The notes under the pieces: generated by a model
The model's database searches: none
The model's input: the letters and a program-made list of their open reading frames with translations, nothing else
Told to the model about the DNA's origin: nothing
In this document: positions 32,673-41,472 of the stretch, in pieces
How positions within the stretch are numbered: position 1 is the stretch's first letter
Layout: each line of letters begins with the position of its first letter
Made by a program: the position numbers and the translations under genes
Source of the DNA: Companilactobacillus heilongjiangensis
Lineage (GTDB): Bacteria; Bacillota; Bacilli; Lactobacillales; Lactobacillaceae
Direction: 5' to 3'
NCBI RefSeq assembly: GCF_000831645.3
Contig: NZ_CP012559.1
Span: 1,798,001-1,862,000 of the forward strand
Length of the DNA stretch: 64,000 bases

Positions 32673-34913
32673 CTATCTAATAGGACATGCACCACCGGCA
32701 CAGTCTGATTGATCAACCAATTCGATATCTTTCTTATCGTGATTATCATTTTGTTCAGCGAAGACAGCAGCAACATTTTCGTTTACTTCTGATTCACGTT
32801 CTTGATAAACTTTCTTATCGATTGGTTCCTTAGGAGCTTGCTTAAAGTCAGCACCACTGTATGGCAATAGTGATGTTGATTTTGTGACATGTCTGTATTG
32901 ATACATCAAAGGTGCGATTTGATCGGCTTCATTTGGTTGGAATGTAATCGTACAACTAACCGCATTATCTGACCAGTAAGTTTGTAAGAATGCTTGTGTA
33001 GCAAATTGTTCAGCAATTGAAACTGAACCGGCAGAAGCAAAGTTAGGGTCGTCGGCATTAGCAGCTTTAACTGGGAATTCAACGCACATTGTATGTTTTG
33101 TATAAACGTCAGGTTCAATCTTGTATCCACAAGCCTTTAGAGCTGGCAACAATGGATCAGAGTCTTGGAATCTGATTCTTTGAATTAAGTAACCTGCATA
33201 GTGGAAATGCATACCTTCGGAAACACCAGCCAATTTAGCAACTGTACCTGATGGTTTAACAGTTGTGTGCTTGATTGATGGTTTACATCCAAGAGCGTTT
33301 GAGTACTCCTTGTCAGCTTCAACGACTGTGTGATACAAGCCATCGAATTTCTTCACAACGCGTTGATCGTAGATAGGCTTTTGAACTGTTTCTCCAGATT
33401 CAGGATCAGTGGTAGGTTCAAAACCAGTCACAACACGGTTGCCAAAGGTTGTCAAAATGTAGTCTTGAATACCTGACATTGAGACACCGATTCGGCGATT
33501 CTTTTGGATAACATTACGTGAAACTTCCCAATCGTAACTACTGAATGTAACACGTTTTGTATAACGGGCTGCTAAGGCAAAGGCTTCTTTCAAATTCCAG
33601 CCCTCTTCTTCAGCAATCAATGGGAAAATTTCGAACAAGTTACATGGTTCACCATTGCTCAATGAAATTTCTCCACAAGGGTTAGTTCCTTCAACGCCAT
33701 CATCAATTCCGGGTTGATAGCCATCAATGGCACGTCCATAATTACGTGACAACTCAAGGTTAACGATTCCGGGCTCACCATTGTGAGTAATGGAATCAGC
33801 GATTGGAGCGTAACGGTTGAATTCTGAATCAACCGCAACACTATTATTAGAAGCCCAACGGTGGTGATAAAGTTTCTTTTGGTCTTGTTTCATAGTAATA
33901 AAGTCATCATCAGTTGATCCGCCCAAAGCCAATTCAGCTGAACGACGAACGTTACCAGCAACAACTGTTTTACCAATCAAGTTACCCATATCGGTACAGT
34001 CAACTGAAGTCAATTTACGACCAACAGCACTGTTCAAAACTTCATTAATATCAAAGAACATTTCAATCAAAGGTACGGGACCTGAAGCAGTTCCACCGAA
34101 GCCTTTGATTTTTTCACCCTTGGCACGGATGTCAGTAATATCAAGGACAACATCTTTGAAACCATCATTAGTATCGTTAAAGTGAGCGTCAATCATATTG
34201 GCATTTCCAACGACCCAACCTTCACGAGTATCAGGCAATTCGTAGTGACGTGTGGCAGAAATATCATTCTTTACCAACCAGTCGTCACGGTCAACAGCAC
34301 CAGCAGCGATAGAGTCCTTATATGAAGCACTCTCCTTGCCAATAAGCACAGTTAAGCTGACTTTGTTATCAACTACAGGCATCAACTTCATGTTGCTAGG
34401 AACGACAGAGAAGCCGACACCGCCCCCCTTCATCAATTGATCGAACATGAATGAGAAAGGCATTGAAACAGCTAGTTGTTCCTTTTGAAGATAGTTAGGC
34501 ACAATGTGACTGTCACCATACTTTTGTGGACGGATAGCAATGAACCAACAATTGTTCAAAGCATCCCCGTTACGATGTTGATATTCAGTACCAGAAATCC
34601 AGAGGTTTCTCCCTGAAGGAGTGGCAGCTAAACCATAGACCAATTTGTATAAACTTTGAGCTTCTTTAACTAATCCGGCATATTGTTCATCAGTTAAATT
34701 ATTATCTTTTAAACGAGGGTCAAGATTGATATTTCCTTCGACCACACGCTTAACTGTTTCGGACCAATTTTCAGTCCGGCCAAGTTTGTCAATGAAACGC
34801 GCATATGTACGTTTGTATGTAACCCAGCCTAGTTCACCCCAGTGAGGTTTAATTGTCTTCTTAACTTCATCGACGAATTCGTCGGATAAAATAACTTTAT
34901 TAATTACGTCCAT
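32673..34913 (-). CDS. nrdJ: Adenosylcobalamin-dependent ribonucleoside-triphosphate reductase (class II)
   Basis: Monomeric class II ribonucleotide reductase that makes dNTPs from NTPs using adenosylcobalamin, working with or without oxygen. The 746-residue protein is the size of the L. leichmannii enzyme. Visible active-site features are NNCWF (about residue 120), NPCGEISLSNGEPCNLFE (about 408-425, holding the thiyl and partner cysteines) and a C-terminal redox pair in CAGGACPIR. It depends on imported or made B12; no B12 gene or cobalamin riboswitch is seen here. Two NrdR boxes overlap its promoter. ATG at 34913 follows a weak GGAGTG site. Confidence 0.95.
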   Translation of the reverse strand: MDVINKVILSDEFVDEVKKTIKPHWGELGWVTYKRTYARFIDKLGRTENWSETVKRVVEGNINLDPRLKDNNLTDEQYAGLVKEAQSLYKLVYGLAATPSGRNLWISGTEYQHRNGDALNNCWFIAIRPQKYGDSHIVPNYLQKEQLAVSMPFSFMFDQLMKGGGVGFSVVPSNMKLMPVVDNKVSLTVLIGKESASYKDSIAAGAVDRDDWLVKNDISATRHYELPDTREGWVVGNANMIDAHFNDTNDGFKDVVLDITDIRAKGEKIKGFGGTASGPVPLIEMFFDINEVLNSAVGRKLTSVDCTDMGNLIGKTVVAGNVRRSAELALGGSTDDDFITMKQDQKKLYHHRWASNNSVAVDSEFNRYAPIADSITHNGEPGIVNLELSRNYGRAIDGYQPGIDDGVEGTNPCGEISLSNGEPCNLFEIFPLIAEEEGWNLKEAFALAARYTKRVTFSSYDWEVSRNVIQKNRRIGVSMSGIQDYILTTFGNRVVTGFEPTTDPESGETVQKPIYDQRVVKKFDGLYHTVVEADKEYSNALGCKPSIKHTTVKPSGTVAKLAGVSEGMHFHYAGYLIQRIRFQDSDPLLPALKACGYKIEPDVYTKHTMCVEFPVKAANADDPNFASAGSVSIAEQFATQAFLQTYWSDNAVSCTITFQPNEADQIAPLMYQYRHVTKSTSLLPYSGADFKQAPKEPIDKKVYQERESEVNENVAAVFAEQNDNHDKKDIELVDQSDCAGGACPIR

Positions 34914-34940
34914 TAATAATCACTCCACACTTTTTAAATA

Positions 34941-34988
34941 ACACAATATATAGTACCCTCGAATAGAAAAAATGACAATATCTTGTAT
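34941..34988 (-). promoter_or_regulatory. nrdJ promoter overlapped by two NrdR boxes
   Basis: On the minus strand TTGTCA (34973-34978) and TACTAT (34950-34955) are 17 bases apart. NrdR-like boxes ACACAATATATAGTA (34941-34955) and ACAATATCTTGTAT (34974-34987) cover the -10 and -35 and are 32 bases apart, three helical turns, as known for NrdR-repressed genes. Confidence 0.8.
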
Positions 34989-35267
34989 GCGAATATTGTT
35001 ATTGACTTTTGAAGAGCTATTTTGAGTGTTGATATTTCGGCAATTTCAAATAAAAATATACATCTTGTAACTTAATGAATTCTTCAGAATTCAAAGCGAA
35101 AAGCCAAGGTCGCAATTACTATTCTAATATTGCACTTCGAGACTTAGCAATGGTTTTTTTAATTTAAACTATGAGCCAAAATTCAAGTGGATAAAGGCAA
35201 ATATTTCCCTTGACACGAACATATGGTTGTTACATCAGGTGTTCCACAAGATAATTAATTTTTGACA
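34989..35267. other. Intergenic region upstream of nrdJ
   Basis: AT-rich with a small TGAATTC-TTCA-GAATTCA palindrome at about 35077-35094. No gene, riboswitch or repeat copy that I can support. Confidence 0.4.
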
Positions 35268-35303
35268 TAAAAAAGCCCAATGATTTACTTCCAAATCATT
35301 GGA
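35268..35303 (-). terminator. Terminator of the SLAP protein gene at 35321
   Basis: On the minus strand CCAATGATTT pairs with AAATCATTGG, followed by GC and six T. Confidence 0.85.
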
Positions 35304-35320
35304 CCTATACCAATTTATTT

Positions 35321-35803
35321 TTAATCAACATCGGCAATTGAAACAAATTCATTAGTAGCAACTCGATTGAATGACATATGGTCAACAAAAATTGCTCTAT
35401 CCGAATACCAAACACTTCCAGGCGCTAACTCGCGATCAGTAATTAATTTACCATTATGATCATATAAGGGTGCTGGAGTCTTTCTGATTACTGTTAAGTC
35501 TCCAACCTCTGGCAGGTACATATAACCATCATTTTGATTAACCAAAACATTGGGTGCCAATTGGAAATATGTTTGATTTCCATGATAGAACTCACTATTA
35601 ACTTTCCATACGGTACCTGTATCCAAAATAACTGGAGTCACGTGGCCCTGCATATCAGTCGTTTGAGCCTTTTGAGTAACCGCAAAGTCATATCGACCTG
35701 AAGGTAATGTTGAATCAGCTTTAGCGGTTGTCGTATTTTCCAAAGCCAACGCACCAAATAATAAACTAACTGTTACCGATAAATATGCTACAAATTTCTT
35801 CAT
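35321..35803 (-). CDS. Small secreted protein with SLAP-type wall-binding repeats
   Basis: A 160-residue exported protein. The signal peptide MKKFVAYLSVTVSLLFGAL ends near TTAKA. The rest is two degenerate SLAP-like units; the second reads LYDHNGKLITDRELAPGSVW then FNRVATNEFVSI, the pattern shared by five secreted proteins in this window. AAGGAGG precedes the ATG. It has no catalytic domain, so it is probably a wall-associated structural or competing protein. It is a tandem paralogue of 35924-36409. Confidence 0.82.
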   Translation of the reverse strand: MKKFVAYLSVTVSLLFGALALENTTTAKADSTLPSGRYDFAVTQKAQTTDMQGHVTPVILDTGTVWKVNSEFYHGNQTYFQLAPNVLVNQNDGYMYLPEVGDLTVIRKTPAPLYDHNGKLITDRELAPGSVWYSDRAIFVDHMSFNRVATNEFVSIADVD

Positions 35804-35861
35804 ATTAAAAGCCTCCTTAACATATTTATTGCCCTAATTATAGATTCATAAAAAATAAAAA

Positions 35862-35890
35862 AAGCAGACATAGAGTATCCTATGCTGCTT
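35862..35890 (-). terminator. Terminator of the SLAP protein gene at 35924
   Basis: AAGCAG and CATAG pair with CTATG and TGCTT; a T-run follows on the minus strand. Confidence 0.8.
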
Positions 35891-35923
35891 CATATTAAAA
35901 ATTATCATTATTCAAATATGATA

Positions 35924-36409
35924 CTAATCGAGTGCATCCCCTAATGACACAAACTCATCAGTTGCAACACGATAATATGTCATCTTGTCACGGAAAATAG
36001 TTCTGTCAGTATACCAAGATGATTTTGGTGACAAAGCACGGTCAGTAATCAACTTACCATTGTGATCATACAAAGGCGCAGCAGTTTTACTACTGATAGT
36101 TAAGGTACCAACACTTGGCAGATACATATATCCAGCGCTTTGATTGACCAAAATATTTGGTGCTAATTCAAAGAATGTTTGGTCACCATGAGTATATTCA
36201 CTATTGATTTTCCAAACGGAACCGGCATCCAAAACGGTTGACGTAACATTGCCTTGCATATCATTTGTTTGTGCCTTATTTGTTACGGCAAAACTATAGC
36301 GACCAGCAGGCAATGGTGAATCAGCTTTAACAGTTGTTGTATTAGCTAAACTCAAAGCACCAAACAACAAACCAGCGAAAGCTACTAAAAAGGTGGTAAT
36401 TTTCTTCAT
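35924..36409 (-). CDS. Small secreted protein with SLAP-type repeats, paralogue
   Basis: A 161-residue exported protein about the same along its whole length as the protein at 35321: signal peptide ITTFLVAFAGLLFGALSLANT to VKA, then VTNKAQTNDMQGNVT and a C-terminal unit LYDHNGKLITDRALSPKSSW with YRVATDEFVSL. AGGGG precedes the ATG. It has its own terminator, so the two genes are duplicated but separately transcribed. Confidence 0.82.
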   Translation of the reverse strand: MKKITTFLVAFAGLLFGALSLANTTTVKADSPLPAGRYSFAVTNKAQTNDMQGNVTSTVLDAGSVWKINSEYTHGDQTFFELAPNILVNQSAGYMYLPSVGTLTISSKTAAPLYDHNGKLITDRALSPKSSWYTDRTIFRDKMTYYRVATDEFVSLGDALD

Positions 36410-36463
36410 AATATATATCCCCCTATACGATTTATTAATTTAATTATACTCCTCAAGAGGATT

Positions 36464-36489
36464 AAAAAAAGCAGACCCGAAAGTCTGCT
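36464..36489 (-). terminator. Terminator of the small membrane protein gene at 36488
   Basis: AGCAGAC pairs with GTCTGCT with loop TTTCGG; seven T follow on the minus strand. It overlaps the stop codon. Confidence 0.82.
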
Positions 36490-36781
36490 AAGCCTGTTTC
36501 ATATGAACCGTACTCTGGGATTTATACTGCATCAGTCGACCAATCCCATGTCCTTTGCAATAGTGGTCCCAATCAATCTTGCGAACCCAAATCTTAGTAT
36601 CCTTATCCCCAATATCTGACACTAAGACTTTTGAATGACTAAATGGATAAACGACTATCAATAATAATGACATTAAAAATCCATTTGCAAAAAACATCAA
36701 TCCAATTATCATCAACATAGTTACAATATCTAGTACTGTAATTCGGCGGTAATATGATTTCGATTGATCCAACGTCTGCAT
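36488..36781 (-). CDS. Small membrane protein, two predicted helices
   Basis: Unrecognised 97-residue protein. Two hydrophobic helices at about residues 17-52 (IVTMLMIIGLMFFANGFLMS then LLLIVVYPF) are followed by a soluble tail with KIWVRKIDWDHYCKGHGIGR. AAGGGAGAG precedes the ATG. It lies upstream of the SLAP paralogues on the same strand but has its own terminator. No function proposed. Confidence 0.6.
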   Translation of the reverse strand: MQTLDQSKSYYRRITVLDIVTMLMIIGLMFFANGFLMSLLLIVVYPFSHSKVLVSDIGDKDTKIWVRKIDWDHYCKGHGIGRLMQYKSQSTVHMKQA

Positions 36782-36874
36782 AGTAAACTCTCCCTTTGTA
36801 AGAATTCCCTTAACAACACATACTATAACCTCAGGAGATTATTAATAGCCACCGTATATTTGAATCTTAACTAT

Positions 36875-37723
36875 TTATTTAACATTATCGTTTTCAATTC
36901 TTAATTGTAACTTAGAGTTTTCTTGTGAAACAGCTGTGTAATAAGCAATATTTTTATATTTCTCAAACTCTTTATCTGTACCATTTGATTCTTTTATAGC
37001 TAAAGCAATATTATAGTTCAGATCATCAATGAAATATGATAAATGCTTAGAATTAGCATACTCGACTCCCCGCTTAGAAGTTTCAATTGCTAAATCATTC
37101 TCATTTAAATTAATATAAATTGCACCTAATGTTTTACATAAAAATAAAATTTCTATTCCCCGAGAGTTTTCCACATTCAAATTTTCTGAAAGCTCATCTG
37201 AAATTGTTTTAGCATAATATGCTGCCATATCACCATGTTTCTGCTCCAAGTAAATCATAGCTTTAACCAAGTAAGATAATAATGTATAAATATTGTAATT
37301 ATCCAATTTAGTTTTCTGCAAAACTTTGTCCAAGTTAAAAGAACTCCGCTCCAAGTTTCCTTGCCAAAAATTCAATAAACCCTCAATAAAATAAAACTGA
37401 GCCATATCTTTTGAATTAAGATTTGCCTCAACTAACGATAATTTTTCAGCTGTTTCAGAAATATTATTAAGCAAGACTTCTTCCTCAATGGCATCCAAAA
37501 CAAAAGCCTTTTCTTTTTTCGTATCTCCAGAGAAATCGCTAAAAATATCATTTAAGGACAAGTCAAGTCTATTACAAATCTTAATAAGAACATCAATATG
37601 TGGAGTCATATCATGTTTTTCTATTTTACTGATAGTATTCTGATTACAAATATCATTAGCAAGCTCTCCTTGAGTTAAATTCAAGCTACGTCTTTTATCA
37701 TAAATTACTGATCCTAAGAACAT
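36875..37723 (-). CDS. HTH-TPR transcriptional regulator (Rgg/PlcR-like, RNPP type)
   Basis: A 282-residue regulator. An XRE-type HTH at the N-terminus (LGSVIYDKRRSLNLTQGELA, then QNTISKIEKHDMTPHIDVLIKICNRL) is followed by about 200 residues of helical repeats like the TPR domain of Rgg, PlcR and PrgX, which bind short signal peptides. ATG at 37723 follows GGAGGT. It is divergent from a peptide-kinase-regulator operon; the 150-bp gap holds an inverted repeat. AT-rich composition resembles the kinase operon beside it. Peptide binding is inferred from fold only. Confidence 0.8.
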   Translation of the reverse strand: MFLGSVIYDKRRSLNLTQGELANDICNQNTISKIEKHDMTPHIDVLIKICNRLDLSLNDIFSDFSGDTKKEKAFVLDAIEEEVLLNNISETAEKLSLVEANLNSKDMAQFYFIEGLLNFWQGNLERSSFNLDKVLQKTKLDNYNIYTLLSYLVKAMIYLEQKHGDMAAYYAKTISDELSENLNVENSRGIEILFLCKTLGAIYINLNENDLAIETSKRGVEYANSKHLSYFIDDLNYNIALAIKESNGTDKEFEKYKNIAYYTAVSQENSKLQLRIENDNVK

Positions 37724-37843
37724 ATTTCTACCTCCACAATAAAAATTCAAATTACGATTAATTATACCATTATAGGATACATTTTACCTTTCACAGATTA
37801 GTCATTTTATAAGGAACCTATTTATGTTAGTATTCTTGGTATT

Positions 37844-37859
37844 GTCTAAATAAATAGAC
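37844..37859. promoter_or_regulatory. Inverted repeat upstream of the peptide-kinase operon
   Basis: GTCTA and TAGAC are separated by six bases (AATAAA) and lie about 10 bases before the ribosome site of the peptide gene. Candidate operator for the divergent HTH-TPR or the LytTR regulator; short and unproven. Confidence 0.35.
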
Positions 37860-37873
37860 TAATAAATGGAGGA

Positions 37874-37945
37874 ATGGCAACTATGTTAAATATTTTTCAA
37901 GTACTATCAACTATCGGAAAAACGTGGGGACTCAGAGGACACTAA
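37874..37945 (+). CDS. Small peptide gene coupled to the AgrC-like kinase
   Basis: A short frame with in-frame starts at 37874 and 37883 encodes 23 or 20 residues; the core is MLNIFQVLSTIGKTWGLRGH. GGAGG lies at 37868-37872, best spaced for the second ATG. The stop codon overlaps the kinase start as TAATG, and the kinase ribosome site (AGAGGA) lies inside this frame, the same coupling as seen again between kinase and regulator. The peptide could form an amphipathic helix and recalls the N-terminal leader of AgrD, but no autoinducer core, no Gly-Gly leader and no AgrB gene are present. It is either a leaderless signal peptide or the stub of a lost agrD. Confidence 0.55.
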   Translation: MATMLNIFQVLSTIGKTWGLRGH

Positions 37946-39282
37946 TGTTAAATAATATTTACAATATTGCTTGGATTGTAAATGACTATCTAAATAATTT
38001 ATTATTATTCATAACATTTATATGTATATTTCCAAAATCAAAGAACAAATCAAATTATTTTTTATCATTATTTATAAGCATTCTTTTTGTTTCATTAGAT
38101 ATTTTTAATTCTAACCATCAAGGCTTAAATTCCCTTATAATAATTATTACTTCTGCCATCTGTATTAAATTTGATTACACACTAGTAGGAAAGCTAATCG
38201 GATGGACCTTTTCATTCTTTTTAATCACGTTCACACAAGGATTAGCCAGTAATGCAATACTAACCGTCTTTCCTACCCTATCAGATCCTAAAACATCTAT
38301 CCAATCAGTATGTCTTTTTACCATCCTCACAGTTTTAAACTATACATTTTCTTTCCTTATAGTCTTTTTACTAAAATACATAAATATAAAGTCTCATATA
38401 TTTTCATTTCTGGAAGCTCCGTTAATTCAAAGAGCTATATTGTTATCACTGATTATATTAAATGTATCCTATATAATGCTGTATAATATTACGAATCGAC
38501 TGAAAGTAGAACAGTCTTATATAAAATTGACACTAGTTATAATCACAGTAGCAATTATATTTATGACTATCGGAATTTCATTATTGGTTTATAGTCAAGT
38601 TAAAGAAATAAAAACCAAGCTAAATCTTGAACAAATTAAAGAACGCAATTCATACATTAACGAATTAGAAAAAAATAATAATGAATTACGTAATTTTAAG
38701 CATGACTATAAAAATCTTTTATTATCATTGTCAGCCTCAATAAATAATAATGATAATGAGGATTTAAAGTCATCAATTTATAAATTATTACATTATAAGC
38801 GGGTTAATCTTGATTCAAATAGAAATAGAACAAATCTTTACGGAATTAATGATAAATTAGTAAAAGGTATTCTAGTTTCTAAATTAATGCTCGCAAAAAG
38901 CAAAGAAATCATGACAGATTTTGAAATAGACGATAACGTTAAAATACCTTCTAAATATTCTGTCGATATAACTAGAATATTAGGGATTCTGTTGGATAAT
39001 GCAATCGATGCATGTTTAGAGACTGATCATCCCGAATTAAGCTTTGCTCTAATTTCTTTCGATGGGTACAGTGAATTTATAATTAAAAATAACATAGTCT
39101 CTGCTGATTCTATCAATATCAACAATATATATATAAGTGGGTATTCCACAAAGAGAAATCATAGTGGCTTAGGTTTAGCTTCCGTAAGAGAAATAGTTAA
39201 TTCGAATGATGATTTATTTTTGCAAAATAAAGTAAAGAACGATCATTATTCAACTACTCTAATTGTATTGGAAGAAAAATAA
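37945..39282 (+). CDS. AgrC-like sensor histidine kinase (GHKL type)
   Basis: A 445-residue membrane kinase. Six to seven helices fill about residues 10-225, typical of peptide-sensing HPK10 kinases. A coiled segment (QIKERNSYINELEKNNNEL) leads to the phospho-acceptor FKHDYKNLLLSL (His about 254), then the GHKL ATPase with LGILLDNAIDACLE and SGLGLASVREIV. ATG at 37945 overlaps the stop of the small peptide gene. It overlaps the response regulator gene by TAATG. The ligand would be a peptide; the coupled small gene is the obvious candidate. Confidence 0.88.
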   Translation: MLNNIYNIAWIVNDYLNNLLLFITFICIFPKSKNKSNYFLSLFISILFVSLDIFNSNHQGLNSLIIIITSAICIKFDYTLVGKLIGWTFSFFLITFTQGLASNAILTVFPTLSDPKTSIQSVCLFTILTVLNYTFSFLIVFLLKYINIKSHIFSFLEAPLIQRAILLSLIILNVSYIMLYNITNRLKVEQSYIKLTLVIITVAIIFMTIGISLLVYSQVKEIKTKLNLEQIKERNSYINELEKNNNELRNFKHDYKNLLLSLSASINNNDNEDLKSSIYKLLHYKRVNLDSNRNRTNLYGINDKLVKGILVSKLMLAKSKEIMTDFEIDDNVKIPSKYSVDITRILGILLDNAIDACLETDHPELSFALISFDGYSEFIIKNNIVSADSININNIYISGYSTKRNHSGLGLASVREIVNSNDDLFLQNKVKNDHYSTTLIVLEEK

Positions 39283-40034
39283 TGTTACTAAATATAATAA
39301 TTTGTGAAGACAACGAAGAACTCAGAATGTACTATCAATTAATCATTAAGAACTATATCAAAGAACATCCTACTGTAGATATGAAAATAATATTATCAAC
39401 CTCAAATCCAAGGAACGTTGACATAAATATTGAAAATCAAGTTGATGAAGTTAAACTTTTTTTATTAGATATAGAATTTTCAAATTCAAAAATTAAAGGT
39501 ATCGAATTAGCAACAGATATTAGAAATATGGATTCTCGTGCTAAAATAATTTTCATTACTACTCATGAAGAATTGACTCCTTTGATTTTTGAACGTAAAG
39601 TACAACCGTTGGACTGTATTGATAAGGAAATCGGTATGGAAAAAATTAAAGAACGATTGTATGATGATCTTGATGAAGCATTAAAATCTATTAATCCAAA
39701 CCTTTATGAGAAAAAAAACACATTTGAATTTAATATTGGTCCCAAAAAATATAGTTTCACACTTGATCAGGTTGATTATTTTGAATCAGTTGAAAATAAC
39801 CATAATATATTTCTACATTCTACTTTTGAAGTTATCGAATTTCCCGGTACTTTGAAATCTATCGAGCAAAAGTTTCCAGAATTCTATCGTGCACACAAAA
39901 GTTTAGTGGTAAATATTGATAATATAAAAGAAATAGATATTAGAAATCATAAACTGAACTTCAAAGATAAATCAACTTGCGATATTTCACGTCGTAAGTT
40001 AGTAGCATTGAAGAAGCTTTATGAACTGAATTAA
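39282..40034 (+). CDS. AgrA-like response regulator (LytTR DNA-binding domain)
   Basis: A 250-residue regulator. The receiver domain has IIICEDNEELR and the phospho-acceptor in LFLLDIEFSNSKIKGIELA; the C-terminal LytTR domain (about 145-248) has VDYFESVENNHNIFLHS and FYRAHKSLVVNIDNIKEID, the AgrA/ComE pattern. It is translationally coupled to the kinase and followed by a strong terminator. The glucosaminidase gene 190 bases downstream is a possible target but no LytTR direct repeat was clearly found. Confidence 0.9.
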   Translation: MLLNIIICEDNEELRMYYQLIIKNYIKEHPTVDMKIILSTSNPRNVDINIENQVDEVKLFLLDIEFSNSKIKGIELATDIRNMDSRAKIIFITTHEELTPLIFERKVQPLDCIDKEIGMEKIKERLYDDLDEALKSINPNLYEKKNTFEFNIGPKKYSFTLDQVDYFESVENNHNIFLHSTFEVIEFPGTLKSIEQKFPEFYRAHKSLVVNIDNIKEIDIRNHKLNFKDKSTCDISRRKLVALKKLYELN

Positions 40035-40069
40035 GTGGTTTTGAAACTAGAATTGAACACGTTATTAAA

Positions 40070-40120
40070 AACTTTGAATCTCTCTTAAACAACAATAAGA
40101 GGAATTCAAAGTTTTTTTTG
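40070..40120 (+). terminator. Terminator of the kinase-regulator operon
   Basis: AACTTTGAAT pairs with ATTCAAAGTT, extended inside by CTCTTA with TAAGAG, followed by eight T. Confidence 0.88.
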
Positions 40121-40227
40121 CAAAAAAAATACTTTCAAAGTATTTTTAAAATACTATTTAGTTATATAAAAAAGAGTGGTAATATTCTTAATTGTGATAT
40201 AAATAACATTTAGGGGATTTTACTTTA

Positions 40228-41400
40228 ATGAAAAAATCAATTTTTATTTGTTCAATGATCATAGCTTCATTATCTATGACGAGTACTTATTTAACAGTTG
40301 CTAAAGCAGATACCAATCAATCGGCCGATCAAACAACTGATACGTTAGATGTAAGTTCATCTCAGAATTACAACGAAGAAAATAATAAAGATCATGAAAC
40401 CGCTCCAGCCGGAGCTACTGTTTTTGCTCGAAATAGCAGTAAAGGTCCAGGATATTATAAATTACCATCTAAATCAGACTATTTATTTGGAAACTCGCTT
40501 TCAGCAACTCCAGCCCAACAAGAAGCTTTTTTAGCAAAAGTTAAAGCTGGAGCAATGGACGGTTGGAAAAAATACAAAATTTTACCTTCTGTTACCGCCG
40601 CTCAAACAGCTTTGGAGTCTGGTTGGGGACAGAACATAAGCGGAAAAAATAATTTTTTAGGAATTAAAGGTCAACCAGGAACATTATGTTGGACTCAAGA
40701 AGATGGTCCAAATGGTACTTACTCCACACAAGCTTATTTTAAAGATTTTGCATCTTTTTCTGACTGTTTGGAATATCATAATATTCTCCTTGGAACAAAC
40801 CCTATCTATAAGCCTGTAGTTGGACAAAGAGACTACACAAAGGTTACAGCTTACTTACAAGGTACTTACGCCACTTCAAAAGTTTATACTCGTTCATTAA
40901 ATGGAATAATCAGCTCCTTTGGTTTGACTAGTTGGGATCAAGAAGCTTTCAATGAAACTGATTTTCCACATGCTGCAGTTGATACTTCAGTAATCACTAT
41001 CAAGTATATTCAAAACTACGGAGTCCTTGCTTTTAATGATTCAGGTGCTTCAATCGGTGGTTCAAACAAGACGTTTATTGACGGTACTAAATGGCAAACT
41101 GCTGGTTCAAAGATAATCAATGGTGAAGAAATGTATCAAGTATCTCCTAACGAATACATTCCCAAGCAGTACACTACTATTGGCGCTGACGGCACGGTTA
41201 CTATCAACTATACCCAAGGTTATGGTGTTCTCGGATATCATCTAAATGGCGCATCTATCCCCGGAAGTAACCAAACTCTTAAGACTGGTTCAGTTTGGAA
41301 AACATCTGGTGCAGCAACGATTAACGGTCAAATCATGTACAAGATTGCTACTGATGAATACGTTCCTAAGGAATTTACACAATTCGGTAATGGTAAATAA
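40228..41400 (+). CDS. Secreted glucosaminidase (GH73) with two SLAP-type repeats
   Basis: A 390-residue exported peptidoglycan hydrolase. The signal peptide (SIFICSMIIASLSMTSTYL) ends near VAKA. A Ser/Asn-rich linker leads to a GH73 N-acetylglucosaminidase domain (about 90-240) with LPSVTAAQTALESGWGQN and KNNFLGIKG; the Glu in ALESGWG is the family's catalytic acid. Two C-terminal units (about 255-320 and 325-385) of the form YGVLxFNxxGASIxGSN ... YQVSPNEYIPK bind the wall. AGGGG precedes the ATG. It probably cuts glycan strands for cell separation or turnover. Confidence 0.9.
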   Translation: MKKSIFICSMIIASLSMTSTYLTVAKADTNQSADQTTDTLDVSSSQNYNEENNKDHETAPAGATVFARNSSKGPGYYKLPSKSDYLFGNSLSATPAQQEAFLAKVKAGAMDGWKKYKILPSVTAAQTALESGWGQNISGKNNFLGIKGQPGTLCWTQEDGPNGTYSTQAYFKDFASFSDCLEYHNILLGTNPIYKPVVGQRDYTKVTAYLQGTYATSKVYTRSLNGIISSFGLTSWDQEAFNETDFPHAAVDTSVITIKYIQNYGVLAFNDSGASIGGSNKTFIDGTKWQTAGSKIINGEEMYQVSPNEYIPKQYTTIGADGTVTINYTQGYGVLGYHLNGASIPGSNQTLKTGSVWKTSGAATINGQIMYKIATDEYVPKEFTQFGNGK

Positions 41401-41420
41401 CCTAATTAAATTTTAAAACT

Positions 41421-41453
41421 AAAAAGCAGCCCATCTAATTTAGGCTGCTTTTG
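41421..41453 (+). terminator. Terminator of the glucosaminidase gene
   Basis: AAAAGCAGCC pairs with GGCTGCTTTT around a 13-base loop. Confidence 0.85.
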
Positions 41454-41472
41454 TCATTTAAGGGGGAAAAAC

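Noticed and set aside
35100-35160. Possible degenerate cloverleaf repeat (AGCCAAGGTCGC ... CTTCGAGAC)
   Set aside because: Only short similarity to the core, no pairing arms and no tips; probably chance.
34914-35267. Cobalamin riboswitch upstream of the B12-dependent reductase
   Set aside because: No B12-box-like sequence or long structured leader is seen; NrdR boxes over a simple promoter explain the region.
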